A stretch of DNA of 64,000 bases from Flavobacterium beibuense F44-8. GTDB taxonomy: Bacteria > Bacteroidota > Bacteroidia > Flavobacteriales > Flavobacteriaceae. This document shows, one piece after another, positions 55,013 to 64,000 of the stretch. Below the pieces are notes generated by a model that had not been told where the DNA came from, searched no databases, and saw only the letters and a list, made by a program, of their open reading frames with translations. Position 1 is the stretch's first letter; each line of letters begins with the position of its first letter. The stretch is from the NCBI RefSeq assembly GCF_000769915.1, contig NZ_JRLV01000018.1:1-64000 (forward strand), in the 5' to 3' direction. The translations under genes were made by a program, and so were the position numbers.

Positions 55013-56758
55013 ATGTATAGAAGTCATAATTGTGGAGAACTTAATGCTTCACATATCAACCAGGAAGTAACTCTCGCAGGATGGGTACAAAAAACACGTA
55101 ACAAAGGTTTCCTTATCTGGACCGACCTTAGGGATCGTTATGGCGTAACACAGTTAATATTTGACGAAGCCAGAACCCAGAAAGATGTTTTTGAACTTGC
55201 CGAAACCCTTGGACGTGAATTTGTAATTCAGGTAAAAGGTACCGTTATAGAGCGTGAGTCTAAAAACCCTAACATGGCTACAGGAGATATCGAGATCCTG
55301 GTTAAAGAACTTACTATACTTAACGCAGCACAGGTACCTCCTTTCACTATTGAGGATGAAACCGACGGTGGTGAAGATATCAGGATGAAATACCGTTACC
55401 TGGACATTCGTCGTAATCCGGTTAAAAACAGCCTTCTTTTCCGTCATAAAGTAGCGATGGAGGTAAGAAATTACCTTTCTGCACAAGGCTTTATAGAGGT
55501 AGAAACACCTGTACTTATAAAATCAACTCCCGAAGGAGCGCGTGACTTTATCGTACCATCAAGAATGAACGAGGGTCAGTTTTATGCACTTCCGCAATCG
55601 CCACAAACCTTTAAGCAGTTGCTTATGGTAGGTGGTATGGACAAATACTTCCAGATTGTAAAATGTTTCCGTGACGAAGACCTTCGTGCCGACAGACAGC
55701 CTGAGTTTACACAAATTGACTGCGAAATGGCATTTGTGGAGCAGGAAGACATTATGCAGGCTTTTGAAGGACTTGCAAGTCACCTTTTAAAAGAACTTAA
55801 AGGAGTGGAAACAGGCGCTTTCCCGAGAATGACTTATGACGAAGCCATGAGAAAATACGGTAACGACAAACCGGACATTCGTTTCGGGATGGAGTTTGGC
55901 GAGCTTAACGAAGTGGCACAACACAAAGATTTCGGGGTGTTTAACAGCTCTGAACTTGTAGTGGGTATTGCCGTACCGGGCGGTGCAGCTTACACACGTA
56001 AAGAAATCGATGCACTTATTGACTGGGTAAAACGTCCACAGGTAGGCGCCAGCGGTATGATATATGTAAAATGTGAAGAAGGTGGTACTTACAAATCATC
56101 TGTAGATAAGTTTTACGATCAGGAAGACCTTAAAAAATGGGCAGAAATTACCGGAGCCAATGCCGGAGACCTTATATTAGTACTTTCAGGCGATGCCTTT
56201 AAAACACGTACACGCTTAAGCGCCTTGCGTATGGAACTGGCAACACGCCTTGGCTTAAGAAAACCAGATGAGTTTGCACCACTTTGGGTTGTAGACTTCC
56301 CGTTATTAGAGTGGGACGAGGATAGCGAAAGATTCCACGCTATGCACCACCCGTTCACATCGCCAAAACCGGAAGACATTCCGTTACTGGAAACCGATCC
56401 GGGTAAAGTAAGAGCAAACGCTTATGACCTTGTTTTAAACGGTAACGAAATAGGCGGTGGTTCTATCAGGATACACGATAAAGATGTACAGGCGCTTATG
56501 TTTAAACACCTTGGCTTTACAGATGAAGAGGCTAAAGCACAGTTTGGATTCCTTATGGATGCATTCCAATATGGTGCACCACCACACGGCGGACTAGCAT
56601 TTGGTTTTGACAGGCTTGTAGCGATACTTGGCGGACAGGAAACAATCAGGGACTTTATTGCGTTCCCTAAAAACAACTCGGGTCGTGATGTAATGATCGA
56701 TGCTCCTTCTGTAATCAACAATGCACAGCTGGAAGAACTTCACATTAAGCTGAAGTAA
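55013..56758 (+). CDS. aspS: Aspartyl-tRNA synthetase
   Basis: Charges tRNA-Asp with aspartate. It is 581 residues, the bacterial-type length with the GAD insertion. The N-terminal OB-fold begins [26 protein letters not shown]; class II motif 2 is [20 protein letters not shown], and motif 3 near the C-terminus is [19 protein letters not shown]. The GAD-like insert lies at about residues 290-400. It stands alone, followed by a long terminator. Confidence 0.97.
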   Translation: MYRSHNCGELNASHINQEVTLAGWVQKTRNKGFLIWTDLRDRYGVTQLIFDEARTQKDVFELAETLGREFVIQVKGTVIERESKNPNMATGDIEILVKELTILNAAQVPPFTIEDETDGGEDIRMKYRYLDIRRNPVKNSLLFRHKVAMEVRNYLSAQGFIEVETPVLIKSTPEGARDFIVPSRMNEGQFYALPQSPQTFKQLLMVGGMDKYFQIVKCFRDEDLRADRQPEFTQIDCEMAFVEQEDIMQAFEGLASHLLKELKGVETGAFPRMTYDEAMRKYGNDKPDIRFGMEFGELNEVAQHKDFGVFNSSELVVGIAVPGGAAYTRKEIDALIDWVKRPQVGASGMIYVKCEEGGTYKSSVDKFYDQEDLKKWAEITGANAGDLILVLSGDAFKTRTRLSALRMELATRLGLRKPDEFAPLWVVDFPLLEWDEDSERFHAMHHPFTSPKPEDIPLLETDPGKVRANAYDLVLNGNEIGGGSIRIHDKDVQALMFKHLGFTDEEAKAQFGFLMDAFQYGAPPHGGLAFGFDRLVAILGGQETIRDFIAFPKNNSGRDVMIDAPSVINNAQLEELHIKLK

Positions 56759-56784
56759 TTTCTACACCTATAAACAGATACATT

Positions 56785-56828
56785 AAATCCGGGTTTATTA
56801 TTATATAATTAATAAATCCGGATTTTCA
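56785..56828 (+). terminator. Terminator of aspS
   Basis: 16-bp arms 56785-56800 and 56810-56825 (core AAATCCGG/CCGGATTT) pair with one G-T wobble around a short A/T loop; T residues follow. Confidence 0.8.
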
Positions 56829-57063
56829 TTTTTTTAATGCTTTTACAACATAGAAACTCCCCTCTCTTTATGGTAAAAACAAAACCTTAATATTGAAATA
56901 AGGCACAATTATGGCCTTAAAAATATTAACAATTCTGCAAACAATACCTTAAAGACTAACGCATTTAACTTAATACTTAACTGGGATTTTCAACTTTAAT
57001 TTTAAAATTTCTTAACAAAGGAGTATAAATAAAAAAAACTCCAAAATTTTTTAACATTTTTCC

Positions 57064-57093
57064 TTTGCCATGTCATAATTAAGATTACCTTTG
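57064..57093 (+). promoter_or_regulatory. Promoter of the cold-shock gene
   Basis: TTTG (57064-57067), 18-nt spacer, TACCTTTG (57086-57093). The predicted leader is only about 25 nt long, unlike the long cold-shock leader of E. coli cspA. Confidence 0.7.
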
Positions 57094-57123
57094 AGTTATT
57101 ATTAATTTTTTTATATTACCCTT

Positions 57124-57318
57124 ATGCGCACAGGCAAAGTAAAATTTTTCAATGAATCTAAAGGTTACGGTTTCATTGTAGACGACGAAACAGGCAATGA
57201 AATTTTTGTTCATGCTACCGGAATCAACGTAGAGAATCTTCGTGAAGGAGACAAAGTAAGCTACGAAGAAGAAGAAGGAAGAAAAGGTAAAGTAGCAGCT
57301 AAAGTTGCTATTATTTAA
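57124..57318 (+). CDS. Cold-shock domain protein (CspA family)
   Basis: A 64-residue single cold-shock domain that binds single-stranded nucleic acid. RNP1 is KGYGFIV and RNP2 is IFVHATGI; GKVKFFNESKGYGFI at the start is the family signature. The C-terminus is short (EEEGRKGKVAAKVAII). It is monocistronic with its own promoter and terminator. Confidence 0.95.
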   Translation: MRTGKVKFFNESKGYGFIVDDETGNEIFVHATGINVENLREGDKVSYEEEEGRKGKVAAKVAII

Positions 57319-57354
57319 TATACTGAATTATTAAATTACCTCTTACAAAGGCTT

Positions 57355-57383
57355 AAAGCTGCTCACCAGAGCAGCTTTTTTTA
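57355..57383 (+). terminator. Terminator of the cold-shock gene
   Basis: AAAGCTGCTC / GAGCAGCTTT stem with an ACCA loop and a T-run. Confidence 0.88.
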
Positions 57384-57577
57384 TTGCATAATTCCCAGTA
57401 AAAATACAGTTTTTTAATCCTTTCTTTAAGATATAATTAACATAAAAACCCTGTTTTTAGTAATTCGGCATACACAGCAAAAACAGTCTCTTCTTATTTT
57501 TATTCGTTCTAAATAAAAATTAACCATATACAACTTCATCAATCGGCAAATCCTTTAAATAGTTCACACAGGACATG

Positions 57578-57585
57578 TATATTTG
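57578..57585 (+). promoter_or_regulatory. Candidate -7 element of the nuo operon
   Basis: TATATTTG matches TAnnTTTG, 28 nt upstream of the nuoA ATG; no clear -33 TTTG. Confidence 0.5.
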
Positions 57586-57613
57586 TGAATTGATTTAATA
57601 AAAAGACCCGATT

Positions 57614-57982
57614 ATGCAATCTTCAACTCAGGTAGATTTCTATCCTATATTAATGCAAACCCTACTGGCAGTAGGCTTTGTGGCTACAACCATTGCTGTA
57701 TCAAACTTTTTAGGACCTAAAAGGAGCTCCATAAACAAAGACAAAAACTTTGAGTGTGGTGTAGAGTCTGTAGGTAACGCACGTATTCCTTTCTCTGTAA
57801 AGTACTTTCTGGTAGCTATCCTGTTTGTATTGTTTGACGTAGAGGTAATATTTATGTACCCTTGGGCTGTTAACTTCCGCGAAATGGGATTTGAAGGCTT
57901 CTACAAAATGGGTATCTTTATGACCCTACTTGTTGTTGGGTTCTTTTACGTTATCAAGAAAAAAGGATTGGAATGGGAATAG
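57614..57982 (+). CDS. nuoA: NADH-quinone oxidoreductase subunit A
   Basis: Membrane-arm subunit of complex I, 122 residues with three transmembrane helices. Typical are the conserved KNFECGVESVGNARIPFSVKYFLVAILFVLFDVEVIFMYPW block (joining helix 1 to helix 2), in which Cys, Glu and Asp are functionally important. First gene of the nuo operon; 53 nt before nuoB. Confidence 0.96.
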   Translation: MQSSTQVDFYPILMQTLLAVGFVATTIAVSNFLGPKRSSINKDKNFECGVESVGNARIPFSVKYFLVAILFVLFDVEVIFMYPWAVNFREMGFEGFYKMGIFMTLLVVGFFYVIKKKGLEWE

Positions 57983-58035
57983 TATCAGGTATGCTTTTTG
58001 TAGCATAATAACCTGATAATCAAAATTAAATTACT

Positions 58036-58587
58036 ATGAGCAATTCATCAGATATAAAATTAGTAGACGCTCCTGAAGGAGTTCAGGGCGAAGGATTTTT
58101 TGCAACCAAACTAGACTCTGTAGTAGGTTTGGCACGTGCTAACTCACTATGGCCTTTACCATTTGCAACTTCTTGTTGTGGTATTGAGTTCATGGCAACA
58201 ATGGCATCACATTATGATGTGGCACGTTTCGGGTCTGAGCGTATGAGTTTCTCTCCGCGCCAGGCAGACATGCTGCTGGTTATGGGTACCATTGCTAAAA
58301 AAATGGCACCTATATTACGTCAGGTTTACGAGCAAATGAGTGAGCCAAGATGGGTAATCGCAGTTGGTGCGTGCGCATCGTCAGGCGGAGTATTCGATAC
58401 TTATTCGGTACTGCAGGGTATTGACAAAGTAATTCCCGTAGACGTATATGTACCGGGATGCCCTCCAAGACCGGAACAGATCCTTGAAGGTATAATGAGC
58501 CTGCAGGAGATTGTAAAATCAGAATCGGTTAGACGAAGAAACTCTCCTGAATATAAAGAATTATTAGCTTCTTATAATATTTCATAA
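58036..58587 (+). CDS. nuoB: NADH-quinone oxidoreductase subunit B
   Basis: Connecting-fragment subunit of complex I, 183 residues, holding the terminal [4Fe-4S] cluster N2. The cluster ligands lie in [11 protein letters not shown] (two cysteines), GACASSGG and [10 protein letters not shown]. The sequence is normal for the family with a short C-terminal tail. 6 nt before nuoC. Confidence 0.97.
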   Translation: MSNSSDIKLVDAPEGVQGEGFFATKLDSVVGLARANSLWPLPFATSCCGIEFMATMASHYDVARFGSERMSFSPRQADMLLVMGTIAKKMAPILRQVYEQMSEPRWVIAVGACASSGGVFDTYSVLQGIDKVIPVDVYVPGCPPRPEQILEGIMSLQEIVKSESVRRRNSPEYKELLASYNIS

Positions 58588-58593
58588 AGTAAT

Positions 58594-59130
58594 ATGGCTT
58601 TAGAAACAACTGTTATACAGGACAAGCTTACAGATAAATTTGGTGACAAGGTAGCCGGATTTGTTCAGCAACATGATATACTATCCTTTGAGGTTGACTC
58701 CAACTCAATGAACGATGTAATGCGTTTTCTTAAAGAAGACGATACTTTACGCTTTAACTTCCTAACCGATATTTGTGGTGTACACTATCCTGATTTTGAG
58801 AAGGACAGACAGTTTGCCGTGGTATACCACATGCACAACTGGATGGACAATGTGCGCATTAGGTTTAAATGTTTCCTTAACGGAGATAAACCTGAGGTAG
58901 ACACTGCCACAAACCTGTTTTTAGGGGCTAACTGGCAGGAGCGCGAAACTTATGACTTTTATGGCATTATATTTAAAGGTCATCCGCAGCTTAAAAGGAT
59001 ACTGAATATGGACGAGATGGAATCGTTCCCTATGAGAAAAGAGTTCCCTATGGAAGATGGCGGCCGTACCGATAAGGATGACCGTTTCTTTGGTAGGACA
59101 ACCGATAATGCTAATAATAACCTGAAATAA
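58594..59130 (+). CDS. nuoC: NADH-quinone oxidoreductase subunit C
   Basis: Peripheral-arm subunit of complex I, 178 residues. The family block is WQERETYDFYGIIFKGHPQLKRILN, followed by PMRKEFPMEDGGR. It is a separate protein, not fused with NuoD as in Bacteroides-type or enterobacterial nuoCD. 13 nt before nuoD. Confidence 0.95.
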   Translation: MALETTVIQDKLTDKFGDKVAGFVQQHDILSFEVDSNSMNDVMRFLKEDDTLRFNFLTDICGVHYPDFEKDRQFAVVYHMHNWMDNVRIRFKCFLNGDKPEVDTATNLFLGANWQERETYDFYGIIFKGHPQLKRILNMDEMESFPMRKEFPMEDGGRTDKDDRFFGRTTDNANNNLK

Positions 59131-59143
59131 TTTTTGATATAAA

Positions 59144-60379
59144 ATGTCAGACCTGTTATTACCACCAGAACATCGCTATGCCAAACAGATTGAGGAAAGG
59201 CGTAATGAAGACGGCAGCGAACTATCTGTACTAAACCTTGGGCCTACACACCCTGCCACACACGGTATTTTTCAAAACATCCTTTTAATGGATGGTGAAA
59301 GAATTCTTGATGGCGAAGGTACAGTAGGATACATACACCGTGCTTTTGAAAAAATTGCCGAAAACAGGCCGTTCTATCAAATTACTCCGCTAACAGACAG
59401 GATGAACTACTGTTCTGCCCCAATTAACAATATGGGTTGGTGGATGACATTAGAAAAAGCATTAGGCATAGAAGTACCTAAAAGAGTACAGTACCTAAGG
59501 GTTATTATTATGGAACTTGCCCGTATCGCAGACCATATTATATGTAACTCAGTACTTGGTGTAGACACAGGAGCCCTTACAGGTTTCCTTTATGTATTTC
59601 AGTACAGGGAAAAAATATACGAGATATACGAAGAAATATGTGGCGCCCGACTTACTACAAACATGGGACGCATAGGCGGTTTTGAAAGGGACTGGAGTCC
59701 TGCCGCTTTTAAAAAGATCAACGAATTTATGGACGAATTCCCAAAAATTTGGGAAGACTTTGAAAACCTGCTTACACGTAACAGGATTTTTATGGACCGT
59801 ACCATTAACGTTGGCCCTATTTCTGCCGAAAAGGCAATGAGCTATGGCTTTACAGGTCCTAACCTTAGGGCAGCGGGTGTAGATTATGACATTCGTGTAA
59901 TGCAGCCATACAGCTCTTACGAAGACTTTGAATTTAATGTACCGGTTGGTAAATCAGGAGATACTTACGACAGGTTCTGTGTGCGTAATGCAGAGGTTTG
60001 GGAAAGCCTTAAAATTATACGCCAGGCACTTGATAAGCTTCCTGAAGGACCTTACCATGCCGATGTACCGGACTATTACCTCCCTCCGAAAGAAGACGTT
60101 TACACTAACATGGAAGCGCTTATTTACCACTTTAAAATCGTTATGGGTGAAGTACCTGTACCGGTTACAGAAGTGTACCACCCTGTGGAAGGCGGTAACG
60201 GAGAACTTGGTTTTTACCTTATTACCGATGGTAGCCGTACACCATACAGATTACATTTCAGAAGGCCGTGTTTTATATACTACCAGGCTTTTAACGATAT
60301 GATTAAAGGACAAATGCTGTCTGACGCAATTGCAACACTATCAAGCCTCAATGTTATTGCAGGCGAACTAGACGCTTAA
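59144..60379 (+). CDS. nuoD: NADH-quinone oxidoreductase subunit D
   Basis: 49-kDa subunit of complex I, 411 residues, forming part of the quinone site. Characteristic are LNLGPTHPATHGIFQNILLMDGE (with the two His), GYIHRAFEKIAENR, DRMNYCSAPINNMGW and, near the end, SRTPYRLHFRRPCF. 5 nt before nuoE. Confidence 0.97.
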   Translation: MSDLLLPPEHRYAKQIEERRNEDGSELSVLNLGPTHPATHGIFQNILLMDGERILDGEGTVGYIHRAFEKIAENRPFYQITPLTDRMNYCSAPINNMGWWMTLEKALGIEVPKRVQYLRVIIMELARIADHIICNSVLGVDTGALTGFLYVFQYREKIYEIYEEICGARLTTNMGRIGGFERDWSPAAFKKINEFMDEFPKIWEDFENLLTRNRIFMDRTINVGPISAEKAMSYGFTGPNLRAAGVDYDIRVMQPYSSYEDFEFNVPVGKSGDTYDRFCVRNAEVWESLKIIRQALDKLPEGPYHADVPDYYLPPKEDVYTNMEALIYHFKIVMGEVPVPVTEVYHPVEGGNGELGFYLITDGSRTPYRLHFRRPCFIYYQAFNDMIKGQMLSDAIATLSSLNVIAGELDA

Positions 60380-60384
60380 GGATT

Positions 60385-60909
60385 ATGGAAATTTCAAACG
60401 CAAAACAGGTTATCAATATAGATGCGCAACTTATGGAACGCATCAACGAACTATTAAGCCACTACCCTGCCGATAAGAAAAAATCGGCACTGCTACCGGT
60501 ACTTCACGAAGTACAGGATGCACACGATAACTGGCTTAGTATAGAGCTTCAGGACAAGGTGGCCGAAATACTGGAAATTAAACCTATTGAGGTTTATGAG
60601 GTGGTTTCTTTTTACACCATGTACAACCAAAAGCCTATAGGCAAATACATGTTTGAATTTTGCAGGACTTCATGCTGTGCCATTCGCGGTGCCGAAAACC
60701 TTATGGATTACACCTGCGAAAAACTGGGCATTAAAGAAGGTGAAACCACTCCCGACGGTATGTTTACCGTAGTAGGTGTTGAGTGCCTTGGAGCATGTGG
60801 TTATGCTCCAATGATGCAGTTGGGCGACTACTACAAGGAAAACCTTACCAAAGAGAAGGTAGACCAGATTATTGAAGATTGCAGGAACGGCAAAGTTAAT
60901 TTACACTAG
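60385..60909 (+). CDS. nuoE: NADH-quinone oxidoreductase subunit E
   Basis: 24-kDa subunit of the NADH-dehydrogenase module, 174 residues, binding a [2Fe-2S] cluster. Ligands are the cysteine pair in FCRTSCCAIRG and in VECLGACGYAPMMQ. The N-terminal helical part (LPVLHEVQDAHDNWLSIEL) is normal. 21 nt before nuoF. Confidence 0.96.
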   Translation: MEISNAKQVINIDAQLMERINELLSHYPADKKKSALLPVLHEVQDAHDNWLSIELQDKVAEILEIKPIEVYEVVSFYTMYNQKPIGKYMFEFCRTSCCAIRGAENLMDYTCEKLGIKEGETTPDGMFTVVGVECLGACGYAPMMQLGDYYKENLTKEKVDQIIEDCRNGKVNLH

Positions 60910-60930
60910 GACCATTATACCAAAGTAACA

Positions 60931-62298
60931 ATGGGAATGAAAATATTATTAGAACACGCAAACGTACCGGGTATTAAAACCTACGAAGTATACCGCCAAA
61001 ACGGAGGGTATCGCTCTGTAGAGAAAGCCATAAAAAGCATGACCCCGGATGAAGTTGTGGAACAGGTTAAAGCTTCAGGATTAAGAGGACGCGGAGGGGC
61101 TGGTTTCCCTACCGGACTTAAATGGAGCTTTATTGATAAAAAATCAGGAAAACCAAGACACCTGGTATGTAATGCCGATGAGTCTGAGCCGGGAACCTTT
61201 AAGGACCGTTACCTGATGGAGTACATCCCTCACCTGCTTATTGAAGGTATGATTACCTCAAGTTATGCACTGGGCTGTAACCTTTCTTACATCTATATAC
61301 GTGGCGAATATATGTGGGTATTCCGCATATTGGAAAAAGCAATTAAAGAAGCCTATGCTGCAGGTTGGCTGGGCAAAAACATATTAGGTTCAGGTTACGA
61401 CCTTGACCTGCACGTACACTGTGGTGCCGGAGCTTACATTTGTGGTGAGGAAACCGCACTTATAGAATCGCTTGAAGGTAAAAGAGGTAATCCAAGAATC
61501 AAACCTCCGTTCCCTGCAGTAAGCGGTTTATGGTCTAACCCAACAGTGGTAAACAATGTAGAGTCTATCTCTGCCGTGCCATGGATTGTAAACAATACCG
61601 GTGAAGAATATGCCAAAATAGGTATTGGGCGATCTACAGGAACAAAACTTATATCTGCTTCAGGTCACATTAAAAACCCTGGGGTATATGAAATAGAACT
61701 TGGCTTAAGTGTAGATGAGTTTATGAACTCTGACGAGTACTTAGGCGGTATGATGGACGATAGGCCTTTAAAAGCCTTAGTTCCGGGAGGTTCGTCGGTG
61801 CCAATCTTACCGGCAAACCTTATTTTTAAAAATGCCGAAGGCGGTGACCGTTTAATGAGTTACGAGTCGTTAAGCGAAGGCGGATTCCAGTCAGGCTCTA
61901 TGCTTGGTTCAGGTGGTTTCATCGTATATAACGATACTACCTGTATTGTTCGTAACACCTGGAACTTCTCCCGTTTTTACCACCACGAAAGCTGCGGACA
62001 GTGTTCGCCATGTCGTGAAGGTACAGGATGGATGGAAAAAGTACTTCACAGAATTGAAACCGGTCACGGTCGTGAGGAAGATATTGAGCTGCTATGGGAT
62101 ATCCAGAGAAAAATTGAGGGTAACACCATTTGTCCGTTAGGAGATGCAGCAGCATGGCCGGTAGCGGCAGCTATACGCCACTTTAGGGAAGAGTTTGAAT
62201 ACCACGTTCGTTTCCCTGAAAAAATTAAGAACAGAGATCACTTTGTTGCCGAGCCTTTTGAAAAGGTGAAACATCTGGTAGCAAAGCAGGAAATATAA
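60931..62298 (+). CDS. nuoF: NADH-quinone oxidoreductase subunit F
   Basis: 51-kDa NADH- and FMN-binding subunit, 455 residues. NADH/FMN loops: GLRGRGGAGFPTGLKW and NADESEPGTFKDR; GAGAYICGEETALIESLEG; and the [4Fe-4S] ligands in ESCGQCSPCREGTGW with a distal CPLGDAAAWP. The first ATG (MGMKI) at 60931 is used; the second, two codons on, is an alternative. 57 nt before nuoG. Confidence 0.97.
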   Translation: MGMKILLEHANVPGIKTYEVYRQNGGYRSVEKAIKSMTPDEVVEQVKASGLRGRGGAGFPTGLKWSFIDKKSGKPRHLVCNADESEPGTFKDRYLMEYIPHLLIEGMITSSYALGCNLSYIYIRGEYMWVFRILEKAIKEAYAAGWLGKNILGSGYDLDLHVHCGAGAYICGEETALIESLEGKRGNPRIKPPFPAVSGLWSNPTVVNNVESISAVPWIVNNTGEEYAKIGIGRSTGTKLISASGHIKNPGVYEIELGLSVDEFMNSDEYLGGMMDDRPLKALVPGGSSVPILPANLIFKNAEGGDRLMSYESLSEGGFQSGSMLGSGGFIVYNDTTCIVRNTWNFSRFYHHESCGQCSPCREGTGWMEKVLHRIETGHGREEDIELLWDIQRKIEGNTICPLGDAAAWPVAAAIRHFREEFEYHVRFPEKIKNRDHFVAEPFEKVKHLVAKQEI

Positions 62299-62355
62299 CT
62301 GAGTTATTAAGTTAAAGTCGAAAGTACCAGTAAACTTTCAAACCAAGGATACAAA

Positions 62356-63399
62356 ATGAAAGTAACAATAGACGGTCAGGAAATAAATGTAGAACCGGGG
62401 ACCACCATCCTGCAGGCTGCAAGAATGATAGGCGGAGAATCTGTGCCGCCGGCAATGTGCTACTACTCTAAACTAAAAGGTAGCGGTGGTAAATGCCGTT
62501 GCTGTTTAGTAGAGGTTTCTAAAGGTAGCGAAGCCGACCCAAGGCCTATGCCTAAACTAATGGCATCGTGCGTAACCGGTGTTATGGACGGTATGGAGGT
62601 AAAAAGCATCACTTCTGAAAGGGTGCTTGACGCCAGAAAATCGGTAACCGAATTCTTATTGATAAACCACCCGCTGGATTGCCCTATTTGTGATCAGGCA
62701 GGTGAATGTGACCTACAGAACCTAAGCTTTAAGCACGGTTCGGCTAAAACACGTTACATAGAAGAAAGAAGAACGTTTGAACCGGAAAACATTGGCGACA
62801 AAATTCAGCTTCACATGAACCGCTGTATTCTTTGCTACCGTTGTGTTATGACTGCCGATCAGCTTACTGATAACAGGGTACACGGAGTTGTAAACCGTGG
62901 TGACCACGCTCAGATTTCTACTTGTATCTCTAAAGCTATTGACAACGAGTTCTCAGGAAACATGATTGATGTTTGCCCGGTAGGAGCACTTACTGATAAA
63001 ACATTCCGCTTTAAGCAAAGGGTATGGTTTAACAAACCATTCAACGCTCACAGAGACTGTGACAAATGCTGTGGGAAAACTACATTGTGGATGTTTGGTA
63101 ACGAAATACAAAGGGTTACTGCCCGTAAAGACCAATACCATGAGGTGGAGGAATTTATTTGCAACGAGTGCCGTTTTGACCACAAAGATGTTAATGACTG
63201 GGTAATTGAAGGTCCTAGAAAATTCGAGAAAGATTCTGTAATCAACCAGAACAACTATACCCGAGAAATTGAACCAGTTAAAATTGATACCGAAAAGAAC
63301 ATTTTATTAGGTAGGGACAAAGACAGGAAGAAAATCAGTATGCCTGCCGTTCCGCTTAAGGAAAAAGAAGAAAAGGTATATAAAGAAGGTAACGTATAG
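62356..63399 (+). CDS. nuoG: NADH-quinone oxidoreductase subunit G, short form
   Basis: Iron-sulphur subunit, only 347 residues, about half the usual 700-900. It keeps the N-terminal [2Fe-2S] (MCYYSKLKGSGGKCRCCLVEV), the His/Cys cluster region (HPLDCPICDQAGECDLQ), two further [4Fe-4S] motifs (CILCYRCV, DVCPVGALTDK) and part of the next CxxC segment (CDKCC, CNECRFD), but lacks the C-terminal molybdopterin-type domain. It ends after a charged, Lys/Glu-rich tail. This short form is, as far as I recall, the normal one in Flavobacteriia and not a truncation. 2 nt before nuoH. Confidence 0.93.
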   Translation: MKVTIDGQEINVEPGTTILQAARMIGGESVPPAMCYYSKLKGSGGKCRCCLVEVSKGSEADPRPMPKLMASCVTGVMDGMEVKSITSERVLDARKSVTEFLLINHPLDCPICDQAGECDLQNLSFKHGSAKTRYIEERRTFEPENIGDKIQLHMNRCILCYRCVMTADQLTDNRVHGVVNRGDHAQISTCISKAIDNEFSGNMIDVCPVGALTDKTFRFKQRVWFNKPFNAHRDCDKCCGKTTLWMFGNEIQRVTARKDQYHEVEEFICNECRFDHKDVNDWVIEGPRKFEKDSVINQNNYTREIEPVKIDTEKNILLGRDKDRKKISMPAVPLKEKEEKVYKEGNV

Positions 63400-63401
63400 A
63401 T

Positions 63402-64000
63402 ATGGAACAGACAATAGTAATAGAAAAAGGTATTTTTATTGTTATAATATTTGCCATTACCATGTTAATGGCAATGTATGCTACACTAGCCGAAAGAAAA
63501 ATTGCTGCCTGGCTCCAGGATCGTATAGGGCCTAACCGCGCCGGTAAAGGAGGTATACTTCAACCGCTTGCCGATGGTTTAAAACTTTTTGCCAAAGAAG
63601 AGTTTTTCCCTAATACACCAAACAAATTCCTGTTCATAGCAGGACCTGCCATATCTATGAGTACAGCATTAATGACGAGTGCCGTTATTCCGTGGGGCGA
63701 TAAGCTTCACCTTTTCGGTCGCGACATTATCCTTCAGGCAACCGATATTAACGTTGCCATGCTGTTTATTTTTGCAGTATTATCCATAGGTGTTTATGGT
63801 ATTATGATAGGCGGATGGGCTTCTAACAACAAGTTCTCCCTTATGAGTGCCATGCGTGCCGCTTCACAAATGATTTCGTATGAGGTTGCTATGGGACTTG
63901 CAATCATTGCTCTTGTAATGATGACAGGTACACTTAGCCTTCGTGAAATGGCTGCACAACAAAGCGGTATGAACTGGAATGTATTTTACCAGCCGGTAGG
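63402..64000 (+). CDS. nuoH: NADH-quinone oxidoreductase subunit H (3' end cut by window edge)
   Basis: Membrane subunit of complex I next to the quinone site. The visible 199 codons begin MEQTIVIEKGIF and contain a first transmembrane helix, AERKIAAWLQDRIGPNRAGKGGILQPLADGLKLFAKEEFFP, and the later ASQMISYEVAMGL, all diagnostic of NuoH. The ATG is 2 nt after the nuoG stop. The gene continues beyond the window. Confidence 0.96.
   Translation, partial: MEQTIVIEKGIFIVIIFAITMLMAMYATLAERKIAAWLQDRIGPNRAGKGGILQPLADGLKLFAKEEFFPNTPNKFLFIAGPAISMSTALMTSAVIPWGDKLHLFGRDIILQATDINVAMLFIFAVLSIGVYGIMIGGWASNNKFSLMSAMRAASQMISYEVAMGLAIIALVMMTGTLSLREMAAQQSGMNWNVFYQPV

Larger units (their letters stand above)
56759..57123. 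other. Intergenic region between aspS and the cold-shock gene
   Basis: 365 bp containing the aspS terminator (56785-56825) and the cold-shock gene promoter (57064-57093). The middle has only A/T-rich sequence; no ORF recognised. Confidence 0.6.

Noticed and set aside
57023..57045. Short GGAGT...ACTCC hairpin upstream of the cold-shock gene
   Set aside because: The arms are only 5 bp around a long A-rich loop and lie upstream of the predicted promoter, so a leader-RNA role is unlikely.

Overview
The window reads as chromosomal DNA of a member of the Flavobacteriaceae (Bacteroidota), most likely Flavobacterium or a close relative. The evidence is: several secreted proteins ending in type IX secretion (T9SS) type A sorting domains, Bacteroidetes-type promoters (TTTG - about 19 nt - TAnnTTTG), Omp28-, DUF6029-, DUF1080- and GH97-family proteins, a class I fructose-bisphosphatase, and a complex I operon with separate nuoC and nuoD and a short NuoG. 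The DNA is AT-rich, genes are dense, and most operon ends carry GC-core hairpins with A/T flanks that can work in both directions.

Layout. 1-8.9 kb: fbp (cut by the left edge), a GNAT acetyltransferase translationally coupled to aspartate kinase, an MscS channel, then a minus-strand operon tetR - thiolase - hotdog thioesterase - KAS II - SDR with two matching palindromic operators, and a short HPF/RaiA ribosome factor. 8.9-14.9 kb: a cluster of envelope thiol proteins. A DUF6029 barrel and a TlpA thioredoxin are divergent from a T9SS-secreted thioredoxin-fold protein, a small T9SS-like protein and an Omp28 lipoprotein. 14.9-19.4 kb: Tat-exported TIM-barrel isomerase/epimerase, DUF1080 lipoprotein, YqaE and a GH97 glucosidase, a likely small glycoside-processing locus. 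19.4-22.4 kb: ECF sigma factor with a possible membrane anti-sigma partner, TraB/GumN protein, YoaK-like protein. 22.5-27.5 kb: an AT-rich stretch with unknown secreted proteins, a 24-bp perfect inverted repeat, a tailspike-like beta-helix protein with a T9SS partner, a gene-poor gap and tRNA-Ser(GGA).

27.5-37 kb: asparaginase, PlsC-like acyltransferase, TatD, retropepsin-like protein, a T9SS surface protein, a lipoprotein and the 2-oxoglutarate dehydrogenase genes sucA-sucB. 37-40.6 kb: small unrecognised envelope and cytoplasmic proteins, including a probably truncated zinc-ribbon ORF. 40.6-49.4 kb: polyprenyl synthetase, two TetR regulators and a TolC/MFP/RND efflux operon. 49.4-54.2 kb: TonB-dependent siderophore receptor, DUF4198 protein and PepSY membrane protein, a probable iron uptake operon. 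54.2-64 kb: a MORN-like protein, aspS, a cold-shock protein and nuoABCDEFGH (nuoH cut by the right edge).

How it fits together: the core genes (nuo, sucAB, fbp, aspS, polyprenyl synthetase, HPF) are ordinary housekeeping. The best candidates for something undescribed are the envelope thiol cluster with three thioredoxin-fold proteins in different envelope locations, the tailspike-like chimera with its T9SS neighbour, the two-operator TetR acyl-CoA operon, and the Tat-exported epimerase/DUF1080/GH97 group. No CRISPR array, transposase, integrase or rRNA was seen. Identifications rest on reading motifs and family resemblance by eye; no database search was possible.
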